A stretch of DNA of 64,000 bases, taken from Fidelibacterota bacterium (GTDB lineage: Bacteria; Fidelibacterota; Marinisomatia; Marinisomatales; TCS55). Made by a program: the position numbers and the translations under genes. The DNA lies in assembly GCA_004124385.1 (NCBI GenBank), contig SCKN01000004.1, forward strand, positions 62,001-126,000, in the 5' to 3' direction. The notes beneath the pieces were generated by a model that was not told the DNA's origin, did no database searches, and saw only the letters and a program-made list of their open reading frames with translations. Position 1 is the stretch's first letter; each line of letters opens with the position of its first letter. Positions 38,649 to 47,462 of this stretch are shown here, in pieces.

Positions 38649-39670
38649 AGATCGCTATATTTTTTAATACCGCGTATATAATGTGCAAAAACTATACTGC
38701 CGCGATAAACATTTTTTAACATTTCCTTATCGTTTTTAACACGCACTCTTTTAACAATACGTCTTTTCTTTAAAATAACAAATGGGTGCGTTAGTAACCA
38801 TAATAATGATTTAAAGACAGCACCAAAATGTCGTAAATCCCATTTGAGTAATGCATATGTAATCGCTACAAATTCAAGCATCAGCCTAATGGGTAAAAAG
38901 TACAGTGTCAGGGGTAAATTATAATTTGTTAAAAGCATGAAGAATGAATTCCGGTGATTTAAATAATATTTACGAAACGAATGCATTGGGAGAGATACTG
39001 CATTTTTATGATATACAACTGCTTTGGGCTCATAAACAATACGCTTGCCCATAAGTTGCAAACGCCAGCACAAATCAATCTCTTCCTGATGAGCAAAAAA
39101 TGTTTCATCAAATCTTCCTGCTTTCTCAAAGGATTCTTTGTGAACCATTATAGCTGTACCAGATGCCCAAAAGATATCTTCAACAGTATCATATTGCCCC
39201 AAGTCTTCTTCTTGATCTAAAAATATTCTTCCCTTTGTAAAGGGATAACATAATAAATCGATATGTCCGCCAGCTCCTCCGGCATAATCGAATAATTTTC
39301 GTTCATAGTAATTCCGAATTTTAGGTTGGATTGCAGCAATATCATTTTGATTACCTACTGCATCTGCTAAATGTCCCAGCCAATCTGCGTCTTGAATTGT
39401 ATCATTGTTCAAAAAGAGTAACCATTCACCCTTTGCGGTTGAAACACCGCGATTACATCCTCCGGCATAACCGTAGTTTTGATCATTCTCTATTAAAATT
39501 AAATCCGGGTGATTTGCTTTGATCCAATCCTGACTTCCATCGGAAGACGCATTATCAACAATAATTATTTCCTTATGTTGATATGTGGAATTTTTAAGTG
39601 AATCAAGACATTCGGAAAGGACATCAATTCCATTCCAATGAGGAATAATTATTGATATAAATGCTGACAT
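38645..39670 (-). CDS. Family 2 glycosyltransferase
   Basis: A 341-residue GT2 enzyme resembling rhamnosyltransferases. It shows SIIIPHWNGIDVLSECLDSL, IIIVDNASSDGSQDWI, GCNRGVSTAKGEWLLFLNNDT (metal-binding region), and the acceptor-side GRFDETFFAHQEEIDLCWRL. A C-terminal amphipathic/hydrophobic region (LPLTLYFLPIRLMLEFVAI) suggests membrane association. It probably adds a sugar to LPS or another surface glycan. It follows the DUF2723 gene by about 50 nt. Confidence 0.9.
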   Translation of the reverse strand: MSAFISIIIPHWNGIDVLSECLDSLKNSTYQHKEIIIVDNASSDGSQDWIKANHPDLILIENDQNYGYAGGCNRGVSTAKGEWLLFLNNDTIQDADWLGHLADAVGNQNDIAAIQPKIRNYYERKLFDYAGGAGGHIDLLCYPFTKGRIFLDQEEDLGQYDTVEDIFWASGTAIMVHKESFEKAGRFDETFFAHQEEIDLCWRLQLMGKRIVYEPKAVVYHKNAVSLPMHSFRKYYLNHRNSFFMLLTNYNLPLTLYFLPIRLMLEFVAITYALLKWDLRHFGAVFKSLLWLLTHPFVILKKRRIVKRVRVKNDKEMLKNVYRGSIVFAHYIRGIKKYSDL

Positions 39671-39721
39671 GTCAGATAGTTATTGGTGAATTGAGTTTAC
39701 AACTCACTATCGAATAAAAAA

Positions 39722-42658
39722 TTAAGAATCCGTTAATTCCTTCAATAGTTTTTTTGCTTCTTTATCTTTGGGATTGCGATCGAGCCAAGTTGTCAACAAG
39801 TCTTTCGCTTCATCCGGCATTTCAAGCTTACGATAATTGATAACCAGTTGACTCACAATATCAGGATAATGTTTGCGGTATTGATTCCACATTTGCGTGT
39901 TTACATTTTTTCGCTCACGCCCGCTTGCCAAGATTTTTGCTTCCACAGAATTATAACCATTATAAAGATTTTTCAAGATTGGTAAACTTGTTTCAAATTC
40001 TTCTAATTCCAAATATGATTGAGCATATTCTACACGATGGCGAACTGTATTATCATTACGCTTCATTAATATAGAAAGTACTGCCTTGAATTTTTCTTTA
40101 TTTCCAATGCCCATATACAATCTACCTACCTGATAATGAAGATCCCTGTTATCCATACGGATTGGATTTTCAGGCAAATTCTCTGACATCATATCCAAAA
40201 CGTCTTCAACTTTTGCTCTTTTTATTTCTGCAGCATCCATCTTTTTTGACACTTGTAATTTTTGAAAATCCATGAAATGATGAACGGCTAATTGCATATA
40301 TGCACTTCGGTAATTTTGCAGCAGTCGAATGACCTGATTATTATAGAAGACCTCTTTATTTCCAAGGTTGCGGAATAGATATTTATCATGGGGACCTCGA
40401 AACCAAAGCGTCCCCTCCTGTTCTTCCCAATCAGTACCTACAAGATCTTTTTTCCATGTTTCTTCACCCAATTCAGTCATTAAGTGATATTCCATGCGTT
40501 CAGGATTAATTCCCTTCGTCCTGTAAGGACGCAGGCGATATGCCAATCCTTCCATTTCAAGATAATTTTCGAGCCCGATACGATTTCCGGGGGATACGGT
40601 TACAGCAAAATAAATAGGTGATGTCCAATTTGCATCATTGATTATTTGCATAATCATCATGTCCTGAACTTTCAATGCCTGTTTCGCAAATGTGGGTTTA
40701 ACACTCCATGTGATTTGCTGATCACTCTGAACTGGAAATGTTACGTCACGGGTTTTCCAGCGTGTTAACCCGTTTGTAATATTTTTAATATCACCGTCAC
40801 CGATTTTAATAAAACGTTGTCCAATGATTTCATTGCCCTCACGTTCTTGAATGAGGTTATTATATTCAGACGCAGTTGGTCGCGAATCTCGAAGTTGTTT
40901 AATATACCAAGGTGTATTCAGCAAACTTAAATTAGCCACGGCAACATCTTTTCGTATTCCTTCCACTTCCTGCAAATACCATAATGGAAACGTATCATTA
41001 TCGCCATTCGTAAATAGAATTCCATTTGGTTCACAGGATTGCAACAAATTATAACTATAATCCCATGCTACATAATTTCCCGATCTATCATGCTCTCTAT
41101 AGTTAGCCTTGAGCATAATTCCTGGTATAAATATCACCTGTAAAACAAGAGCTGAAATAATTGCATTCCTGGAAAACCCAGGTTTTTTGATTACATTTAA
41201 TAACCATTCACTTAAAGCAGCAGAACCAATACCAATCCAAATGGAAAAAGCCATAAAACTGCCAACATATGAATAATCCCGTTCACGAGGCTGTGGATTA
41301 TCTTGGTTCAAGTAAAAAATAAGTAACCATCCCGTTACAAAAAAGAGCGTAAAGACTGTAAAGAAAATATTCCAGTCTTTACGAAAATGATGTACAAAAC
41401 CAATAATCCCAAATAAAAATGCCAAGGGCAATCCAAACTGGAGCCAATGGACACCATCTTGCCGATTGTTGGCTCCCATTGCTGTCGTATAGTCACCTCC
41501 TGAAGGTCCACGTCCAGCAAATTGCCAAAGGAAATACCGGTTGTACATTTTTCTAACTTGGTAATTCAAGAAAAATTCCCACTGCTTTGGACCATTGTAA
41601 AACATATATTTTCTGTTTTGACTGGAAGAATATTTATTTCTCCCTGCCGCTGGACGTCCAACGACTTCATGTTTTGGAGATAGCCCTTTGAAGCGTCTGG
41701 GAAATTGACTGATTTCTCCATACTGCTCACGTTGTAAATATGAAATAGCACCTGCCATAGTTTCCGGGTTATTCTCATCAATTGCAGGGTTTTGATTTGA
41801 TCGGATAAAAATAAGTGAATAGCTTGAAAATCCAATTAAAATTAATACAGCAGACGAAAGTGCCAACGACATTAATTGGTGTTTATTTCTAATGGACCAC
41901 ACCGTTGATCCGAATACGAAAAGTACAAGAATAACTACACCCATGAGGCCAACAGCTCCTGCTAACTTGGGCAGACCTATAATAATTCCATTGTGAATAA
42001 TCAAAAAGACAACGAATGTAATCACCGTTGTAAGAAAAAATGTTTTCCATTCGAATTTCATCTTACGGAAATAAATGATGAGTGCAATAAAAGGGAGTGT
42101 TAATAGGTTTAGAATATGAACCCCGATGGCCAATCCAAACATATAGGCAATAATGAGAATGTAGCGTTCACTGCCTGGTTCATCGGCTCTGTCAGACCAA
42201 TGGAGAATAAGCCAAACCACGATAGCAGTAAAAAAAGTACTGATGGCATAGACTTCAGCTTCCACGGCATTGAACCAGTGACTATCTGTAAAAGCAAATG
42301 TCATGGCACCTATGAAAGCAGCTCCAAAGACAACAATCGCATCTTGCCGTGAGCGTATTTCACCACGGTAGTTAGCAATTACTTTAACGATTATGAGATA
42401 GAGCAACATAACAGCTAATGAACTGGTAATCGGCGACATGAGATTTACGCGATATGCAATATCTGTATTTAATGGCAGCATTGAAAAAATACGTCCCAGA
42501 ATTAAATATAGGGGGCTTCCCGGGGGATGAGGGACACCTAGAATGTATGACGAGGCAATAAATTCACCGCAGTCCCAATAAGAAACAGTGGTCGCCATTG
42601 TGCTTAAGTAAACAATAAAAGATACTATCAGCGTTACAGCTGCCAGTATTCTATTCAT
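39722..42658 (-). CDS. DUF2723 membrane protein (glycosyltransferase-like), TPR tail
   Basis: A protein of about 978 residues with a dozen or so membrane helices in the first 560 residues, starting AAVTLIVSFIVYLSTMATT. The signature TVSYWDCGEFIASSYILGV and HPPGSPLYLILGR defines DUF2723, related to GT-C O-mannosyltransferases and the eukaryotic TMEM260. The Asp-Cys-Gly-Glu motif corresponds to the catalytic region. The C-terminal 200 residues contain TPR-like helices (YQVGRLYMGIGNKEK, YAQSYLELEEFETSLPILK). I prefer the ATG at 42658; a longer start would overlap the DUF1844 gene. It probably glycosylates exported proteins. Confidence 0.87.
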   Translation of the reverse strand: MNRILAAVTLIVSFIVYLSTMATTVSYWDCGEFIASSYILGVPHPPGSPLYLILGRIFSMLPLNTDIAYRVNLMSPITSSLAVMLLYLIIVKVIANYRGEIRSRQDAIVVFGAAFIGAMTFAFTDSHWFNAVEAEVYAISTFFTAIVVWLILHWSDRADEPGSERYILIIAYMFGLAIGVHILNLLTLPFIALIIYFRKMKFEWKTFFLTTVITFVVFLIIHNGIIIGLPKLAGAVGLMGVVILVLFVFGSTVWSIRNKHQLMSLALSSAVLILIGFSSYSLIFIRSNQNPAIDENNPETMAGAISYLQREQYGEISQFPRRFKGLSPKHEVVGRPAAGRNKYSSSQNRKYMFYNGPKQWEFFLNYQVRKMYNRYFLWQFAGRGPSGGDYTTAMGANNRQDGVHWLQFGLPLAFLFGIIGFVHHFRKDWNIFFTVFTLFFVTGWLLIFYLNQDNPQPRERDYSYVGSFMAFSIWIGIGSAALSEWLLNVIKKPGFSRNAIISALVLQVIFIPGIMLKANYREHDRSGNYVAWDYSYNLLQSCEPNGILFTNGDNDTFPLWYLQEVEGIRKDVAVANLSLLNTPWYIKQLRDSRPTASEYNNLIQEREGNEIIGQRFIKIGDGDIKNITNGLTRWKTRDVTFPVQSDQQITWSVKPTFAKQALKVQDMMIMQIINDANWTSPIYFAVTVSPGNRIGLENYLEMEGLAYRLRPYRTKGINPERMEYHLMTELGEETWKKDLVGTDWEEQEGTLWFRGPHDKYLFRNLGNKEVFYNNQVIRLLQNYRSAYMQLAVHHFMDFQKLQVSKKMDAAEIKRAKVEDVLDMMSENLPENPIRMDNRDLHYQVGRLYMGIGNKEKFKAVLSILMKRNDNTVRHRVEYAQSYLELEEFETSLPILKNLYNGYNSVEAKILASGRERKNVNTQMWNQYRKHYPDIVSQLVINYRKLEMPDEAKDLLTTWLDRNPKDKEAKKLLKELTDS

Positions 42659-42689
42659 AAAAATGTTATCGCTGGAAATCACTCTGTTG

Positions 42690-43079
42690 CTACATTTTTT
42701 TATCTTTGCCACTATTCTTGTTCTCTCTTTTTTCATCTGCTACTGTTGAATCTTCATTTTCCTTCTGCTTGGAATTCTCATTTTCGGCATCTTCCTTGTT
42801 ATCTTCTGCCGGTTTATTTTTTTCCTCAACAAAATTCATTTTTAATTCCCTAACCAAATGTCCTAAATATTTTTCTTCATTTTCAGAAAGATTGCCGCTC
42901 ATGCGTTTGTGCAGCATGTCCAGCATATCTATTTGAACAGACGCCTGATCCAAGTTTCTCTCCAATGCATCATTCGTTGGATTCTTGACTTTGCCAAGAG
43001 AGACCCAAGCACTATGGACCAACGATGAAATGAGCTGGTCAAATAACTGTTCTTCTGTTAATTTATTTTCTTTTGTCAT
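42690..43079 (-). CDS. DUF1844 domain protein
   Basis: A 129-residue soluble protein. The first 75 residues match DUF1844 (FDQLISSLVHSAWVSLGK, DQASVQIDMLDMLHKR, LSENEEKYLGHLVRELK). The last 45 are a low-complexity Glu/Lys/Asn tail (EDAENENSKQKENEDS). DUF1844 proteins are common in FCB and delta-like bacteria and have no established function. It precedes the DUF2723 gene by about 30 nt. Confidence 0.82.
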   Translation of the reverse strand: MTKENKLTEEQLFDQLISSLVHSAWVSLGKVKNPTNDALERNLDQASVQIDMLDMLHKRMSGNLSENEEKYLGHLVRELKMNFVEEKNKPAEDNKEDAENENSKQKENEDSTVADEKRENKNSGKDKKM

Positions 43080-43188
43080 ATTATTTTTACCTAACGATAT
43101 ATAACTATTGATGTTTCAATCTAAAAAAGCCAGCGAATTTATGCTTATTGAGGCTAAAGATGAATGATTGATTCCAAATTTTGTTATT

Positions 43189-44061
43189 CTATTTCATCAC
43201 ATAAATCAGCGAGCTACACTTCTCTTTATTAACCCAACACGATAGCCAAGAAACAAATCCATTCCAAATTCCACTTATCATAGATTTTTCCATATGCTGT
43301 GAACTCAATATGGAAACATAAAATGCATCAAAGGGCATCCTGTGAATTTCGTCGATCAAAAATTCATTGTTGAACATTATCTTTTCCATGGATGTGGGAG
43401 TAAAATGATATAGATGGCGGGGAGTATCATAGGCTGCCCAATCAGCTCCGTATTTATTTCCATCTGTTGATTCATAATTCGGTGATGCTACAATTAACAC
43501 TCCGTCAGCACTTAACTGTGTTTTGATTTTTTCCAAATAGACCCAAGGATCATACACATGTTCCAAGCTGTGCCAGCATGTAATGATATCATATGTTTCA
43601 TCTGAATTAAACCAATCTTCGGGAGTAATCACATCAATATCAAATTGACTTTTCACCAATTCCCGTGCTTTTTGTGAGGCATCCACGCCCTTCACATCCC
43701 AACCGTTTTCTTTCATAGAGTTTAAGAAATGGCCGGCACCACAACCGATATCCATAATTCTACCTTGTTTATTTTCGGATGATTTCTCAACTATATTCCT
43801 TTTTCTACCCAGCATATAAGAACGGACCATATTATAAATGGAATCAAAAACACCTTTTGATTCATCTGCATGAGAAATGTATTCGTCCGATTCATAATAA
43901 CCGCCAATAGCATCTTTTTCCGGAAATGGACTGGTCGAACGCAGACGGCAGTCTGAACATTCCGCAATATCAAATTTTTCTCCGCTCACTAAATAGTCTT
44001 TCGTGGAGAATACAGTTACCAATTCATTTTTGCAAAGGGGGCAGTGGGTTTGATTTATCAT
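43189..44061 (-). CDS. Class I SAM-dependent methyltransferase with N-terminal zinc-binding cysteines
   Basis: A 290-residue protein. The N-terminus has a C-x2-C pair (HCPLCKNELV) and a second (ECSDCRLRSTSPFP), likely a zinc ribbon. The methyltransferase core follows with GRIMDIGCGAGHFLNSMKENGW (SAM motif I), VKGVDAS and the ITCWHSLEHVYDPWVYL segment. This UbiE/COQ5-like arrangement is common in surface polysaccharide gene sets, but the substrate is unknown. It abuts recG. Confidence 0.85.
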   Translation of the reverse strand: MINQTHCPLCKNELVTVFSTKDYLVSGEKFDIAECSDCRLRSTSPFPEKDAIGGYYESDEYISHADESKGVFDSIYNMVRSYMLGRKRNIVEKSSENKQGRIMDIGCGAGHFLNSMKENGWDVKGVDASQKARELVKSQFDIDVITPEDWFNSDETYDIITCWHSLEHVYDPWVYLEKIKTQLSADGVLIVASPNYESTDGNKYGADWAAYDTPRHLYHFTPTSMEKIMFNNEFLIDEIHRMPFDAFYVSILSSQHMEKSMISGIWNGFVSWLSCWVNKEKCSSLIYVMK

Positions 44062-46136
44062 TAACTTATTACTGCCGTTTCCAAATATTGAGCATAATCC
44101 ATTAGCAGCCGTTCTTTCATAAGTGGATGATTTTTCAGCTTTGTATCTGCTTTAGCAATGGTTTGAGCTGTTTCTCGTGCTTTTCTGATAATAACTCCAT
44201 CTGTAACCATATCTGCAATTTTATGCTTAAAGAATCCGCTCTGCTCCGTACTGAAGAATTTCCCCGGCCCACGCATTTTTAAATCCTCATCGGCAATGAT
44301 AAAACCGTCGTTTATTTTTTCCATAATCGCCAGTCGTTTCCTGGACGTATCCCTGAAATTGCGCTCAACCAGGATACAGTAACTCTTGGCACTGCCTCGG
44401 CCCACTCGCCCCCGAAGCTGATGAAGTTGTGTCAGTCCAAAACGCTCGGCATGCTCAATTAACATAACCGATGCATTTGGAATATCAATCCCCACTTCAA
44501 TGACGGTAGTAGAAACCAGAATATTAATCTCATTTTTTGAATAGGCATCCATAATGGCATCTTTTTCTTCTTTTTTCATCTGTCCGTGAATAAGGCCGAT
44601 TCTAATTCCTTTAAATATTTTCTGTAATGTTTCAAATCCTTCCGATGCAGCGGCAAGGTCAGATTTTTCCGTCTCTTCCACTAACGGATAAACTACCATG
44701 CATTGTCGGCCGGCTTGCACTTCTTCACGAATAAATTTATATACATTCTGCAGGCGATCTTCTTTGACTATTTTTGTAATGACGGGCTTCCTGTCTTTTG
44801 GCATTTCGTCAATGATGGATAAATCCATATCGCCATGATACGTAATGGCCATGGTCCGGGGAATAGGTGTCGCTGTCATAGCCAATAAATGGGGATGGAG
44901 CCCTTTTTGCAAGAGGATTCCACGCTGTACTACACCAAAGCGATGCTGTTCATCTACGACAACAAAGCCCAGATTTTTGAATACTACATCTTTTTGGATT
45001 AAGGCATGTGTGCCAATCACAACATTTACTTTACCATCTTTAATAGCTTCAAGGGTCTGTTTTCGTTCAGCTGCTTTTTGCTTCCCCACTAATAATGTAC
45101 AAGTGATATGAACTTTATTTAATTGTTTCTTGAATGATTTATAATGCTGGTGTGCCAATATTTCTGTTGGCGCCATAATAGCAACTTGAACACCATTGGC
45201 AACAGCGGCGGCGGCAACTAATATAGCGACAATCGTTTTTCCTGACCCAACGTCTCCTTGCAACAAACGATTCATTGCTTTTGGAAGTGCAATATCTCTT
45301 CGAATTTCCTGTATCACTTTTTGTTGAGCAGCAGTGAGTTCAAAACCCAATTCATTTTCGATTTGTTGTACTTGCGGTCCGGATTTAGTAAGGGCATTTG
45401 TTCCAATTTTTTCATATGATTTTTTTCGCAGTGCCATTAACAACTGCAGGAAAAAGTGTTCATCAAATTTTAACCTATACATAGCAGCGTGCAGATTCTC
45501 TCTTGATTCAGGAAAATGGATATGCTGCAATGCAGTTTTCAAGGGTATCAATTTTTGTTCCTTTAGTACACCTTCATCAAAATAATCATTTATGATTGAA
45601 AATACTTCTTCATTTTCTTTAATAATACGACGAAAGCTACGGTGGTCAATTCGAGCTTTTTTCAGTTCAGCAGTTAGTGGATATAATGGAATGATAGTCC
45701 CCGTATTGATTGGATCTGCATCAGAATCCAGCTTATCAAAATCCGGATGAACAATTTGAAAGCCGTTATAAAATTCCACTTTGCCATGAATTGCCAGGCG
45801 ATCACCTTTAATAACAGCATTTTTGATATATTTTACACCATTGAACCACACAAGTGTAATCATCCCGGTGCCATCTGAAAGGACAGCTTGGAATAGTTTC
45901 CGTTTCCGGGTATGGCGTTCGCCGCACACTTCCACCGTTCCGATCATCGTCACCTCATCGCCCTTTTTAACATCGTGAATTGATTTAACCGTAGTACGAT
46001 CGAGATAGCGGCGGGGGTAATAATGTAATAAATCATCGACTGTTTCAATCCCTGCAGTCGCAAGGGCATCTGACCTTTTGGGGCCGATACCTTTTATATA
46101 TTTAGTAGGGGTATTTAAATCAGTGTGAGCTGACAC
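44061..46136 (-). CDS. recG: ATP-dependent DNA helicase RecG
   Basis: Rewinds and remodels stalled replication forks. The 691-residue protein has the N-terminal wedge/OB domain (IHDVKKGDEVTMIGTVEV), Walker A (LQGDVGSGKTIVAIL), the DEQH box (VVVDEQHRFGV), SF2 motif III (AMTATPIPRT), and the C-terminal helicase half (STTVIEVGIDIPNASVM, QLRGRVGRGS). Length and domain order are normal. It is followed directly by the methyltransferase gene. Confidence 0.97.
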   Translation of the reverse strand: MSAHTDLNTPTKYIKGIGPKRSDALATAGIETVDDLLHYYPRRYLDRTTVKSIHDVKKGDEVTMIGTVEVCGERHTRKRKLFQAVLSDGTGMITLVWFNGVKYIKNAVIKGDRLAIHGKVEFYNGFQIVHPDFDKLDSDADPINTGTIIPLYPLTAELKKARIDHRSFRRIIKENEEVFSIINDYFDEGVLKEQKLIPLKTALQHIHFPESRENLHAAMYRLKFDEHFFLQLLMALRKKSYEKIGTNALTKSGPQVQQIENELGFELTAAQQKVIQEIRRDIALPKAMNRLLQGDVGSGKTIVAILVAAAAVANGVQVAIMAPTEILAHQHYKSFKKQLNKVHITCTLLVGKQKAAERKQTLEAIKDGKVNVVIGTHALIQKDVVFKNLGFVVVDEQHRFGVVQRGILLQKGLHPHLLAMTATPIPRTMAITYHGDMDLSIIDEMPKDRKPVITKIVKEDRLQNVYKFIREEVQAGRQCMVVYPLVEETEKSDLAAASEGFETLQKIFKGIRIGLIHGQMKKEEKDAIMDAYSKNEINILVSTTVIEVGIDIPNASVMLIEHAERFGLTQLHQLRGRVGRGSAKSYCILVERNFRDTSRKRLAIMEKINDGFIIADEDLKMRGPGKFFSTEQSGFFKHKIADMVTDGVIIRKARETAQTIAKADTKLKNHPLMKERLLMDYAQYLETAVIS

Positions 46137-46142
46137 AAGGGA

Positions 46143-47462
46143 TTATTTCCATTCCTTGCGATATGTGTAGGTGACCGTTTTATATTCACCGGCATCCAGA
46201 GAAAATGGGAAATGAATTGTTGACGCATCTTTCTTTATATAATTGTCTGATGCATCACGGATTATCCAATCGCCATGAATCTGCTCCGAGAGACGAATGT
46301 TCACTTTTTCATCTCGTTTATTTTTCACAATAATTTCAATGGATGCTTCTTCACTTTTACGCTGACGGTCATAGTGCAAAACAATACGTTTACCGATAAC
46401 ATCAAAAGCTCTTCCGGCCGAAATAGTAGCTGTTTCTCCCCGGGGGACTTGCTTCAGCTCATCCTCTCCTGCGTATTCCAATGAACCATCTTGTGATTTT
46501 AAATATAAACTAATTTTCCCCTGGGGTAATGGAATACCCAATCCATTTTCAGCTGTATTGGCCAGCTTTATCTCAATCTTGAGCGGTTCTTCTTTTTTGC
46601 TCCGCTCTGAATTTTGAAACACATACGTCTTGGTATAATCTACATTTCTGGGTTCATATAATCGAACGGTTACGCTTTGATTTCGGCTTAAGCTAATACG
46701 TTCCGGTAATGAATAAATATGAAAATCTCCCAATGCATCTACACTGGCTACGGGTGGAGTTTGAATAGTCATAGCAGATATGCTCCGTTCTGCTCGATAA
46801 ATTGGTTGTGGACGTCCTCCTTTTTTTTGCAGATTTCCTTCCACGAGTTTTAATGTAAAATTGCTGAAATCAACATTGCTGTTGTTTTTAATAACGGCCT
46901 CTGGAATAAGCTCCCCTTTGTTTCCATCCAATACGAATCGATAAACAGCATTCCAGTCAAATCCACCAGATAAATATACCAAATCACCGGAAATCGTTCC
47001 TGTCATAGGACTGTTAATATCCCATGCCAACTCGGGGTGTAATTGAGGTTCAGTCTCCTGATCTCGTGTGTACATATAATCAACTTTTGAGCGGGAAATG
47101 GTCATTATATCTTTACGCGTTTTTATAGAAATACTATTTCCTTTCGATTCAATAAGTATTCCTTCTTGAATTTTATCATTATGAATTTTTACATAAACAT
47201 ATTGACCCAGTTTATCATTGAAATATTTTTCACCACTAAACACATTATTATTATAGCGCTGATAAAGAATTGCCGCATCATGGAGCAACAAAAAAGGTGA
47301 TTCCGGAAAAAGACCATTTGGGAGTTGATCATAAGTAATTTCAGACAATCCCGCCTGAACATACCAGTAAACAGGTTCTTTTACTAAAGCAATATTATCC
47401 TTATAAACCGTCATGCTTTGGCCCAATAAAATGATGGGTAAAAATAAATAAATTATTCTCAT
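46143..47462 (-). CDS. Exported DUF4139-like protein with small beta-barrel-like module
   Basis: A 439-residue secreted protein (signal MRIIYLFLPIILLGQS). It resembles DUF4139 proteins: an N-terminal beta region (TVYKDNIALVKEPVYW), a central part (YLSGGFDWNAVYRFVLD, VIKNNSNVDFSNFTLKLVEG) and a C-terminal beta domain (VKNKRDEKVNIRLSEQIHG, PFSLDAGEYKTVTYTY). Inserted at 88-134 is the small module seen elsewhere here (VKIHNDKIQEGILIESKG to SKVDYMYTRD). It is between valS and recG, overlapping valS by 4 nt. Function unknown. Confidence 0.78.
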   Translation of the reverse strand: MRIIYLFLPIILLGQSMTVYKDNIALVKEPVYWYVQAGLSEITYDQLPNGLFPESPFLLLHDAAILYQRYNNNVFSGEKYFNDKLGQYVYVKIHNDKIQEGILIESKGNSISIKTRKDIMTISRSKVDYMYTRDQETEPQLHPELAWDINSPMTGTISGDLVYLSGGFDWNAVYRFVLDGNKGELIPEAVIKNNSNVDFSNFTLKLVEGNLQKKGGRPQPIYRAERSISAMTIQTPPVASVDALGDFHIYSLPERISLSRNQSVTVRLYEPRNVDYTKTYVFQNSERSKKEEPLKIEIKLANTAENGLGIPLPQGKISLYLKSQDGSLEYAGEDELKQVPRGETATISAGRAFDVIGKRIVLHYDRQRKSEEASIEIIVKNKRDEKVNIRLSEQIHGDWIIRDASDNYIKKDASTIHFPFSLDAGEYKTVTYTYRKEWK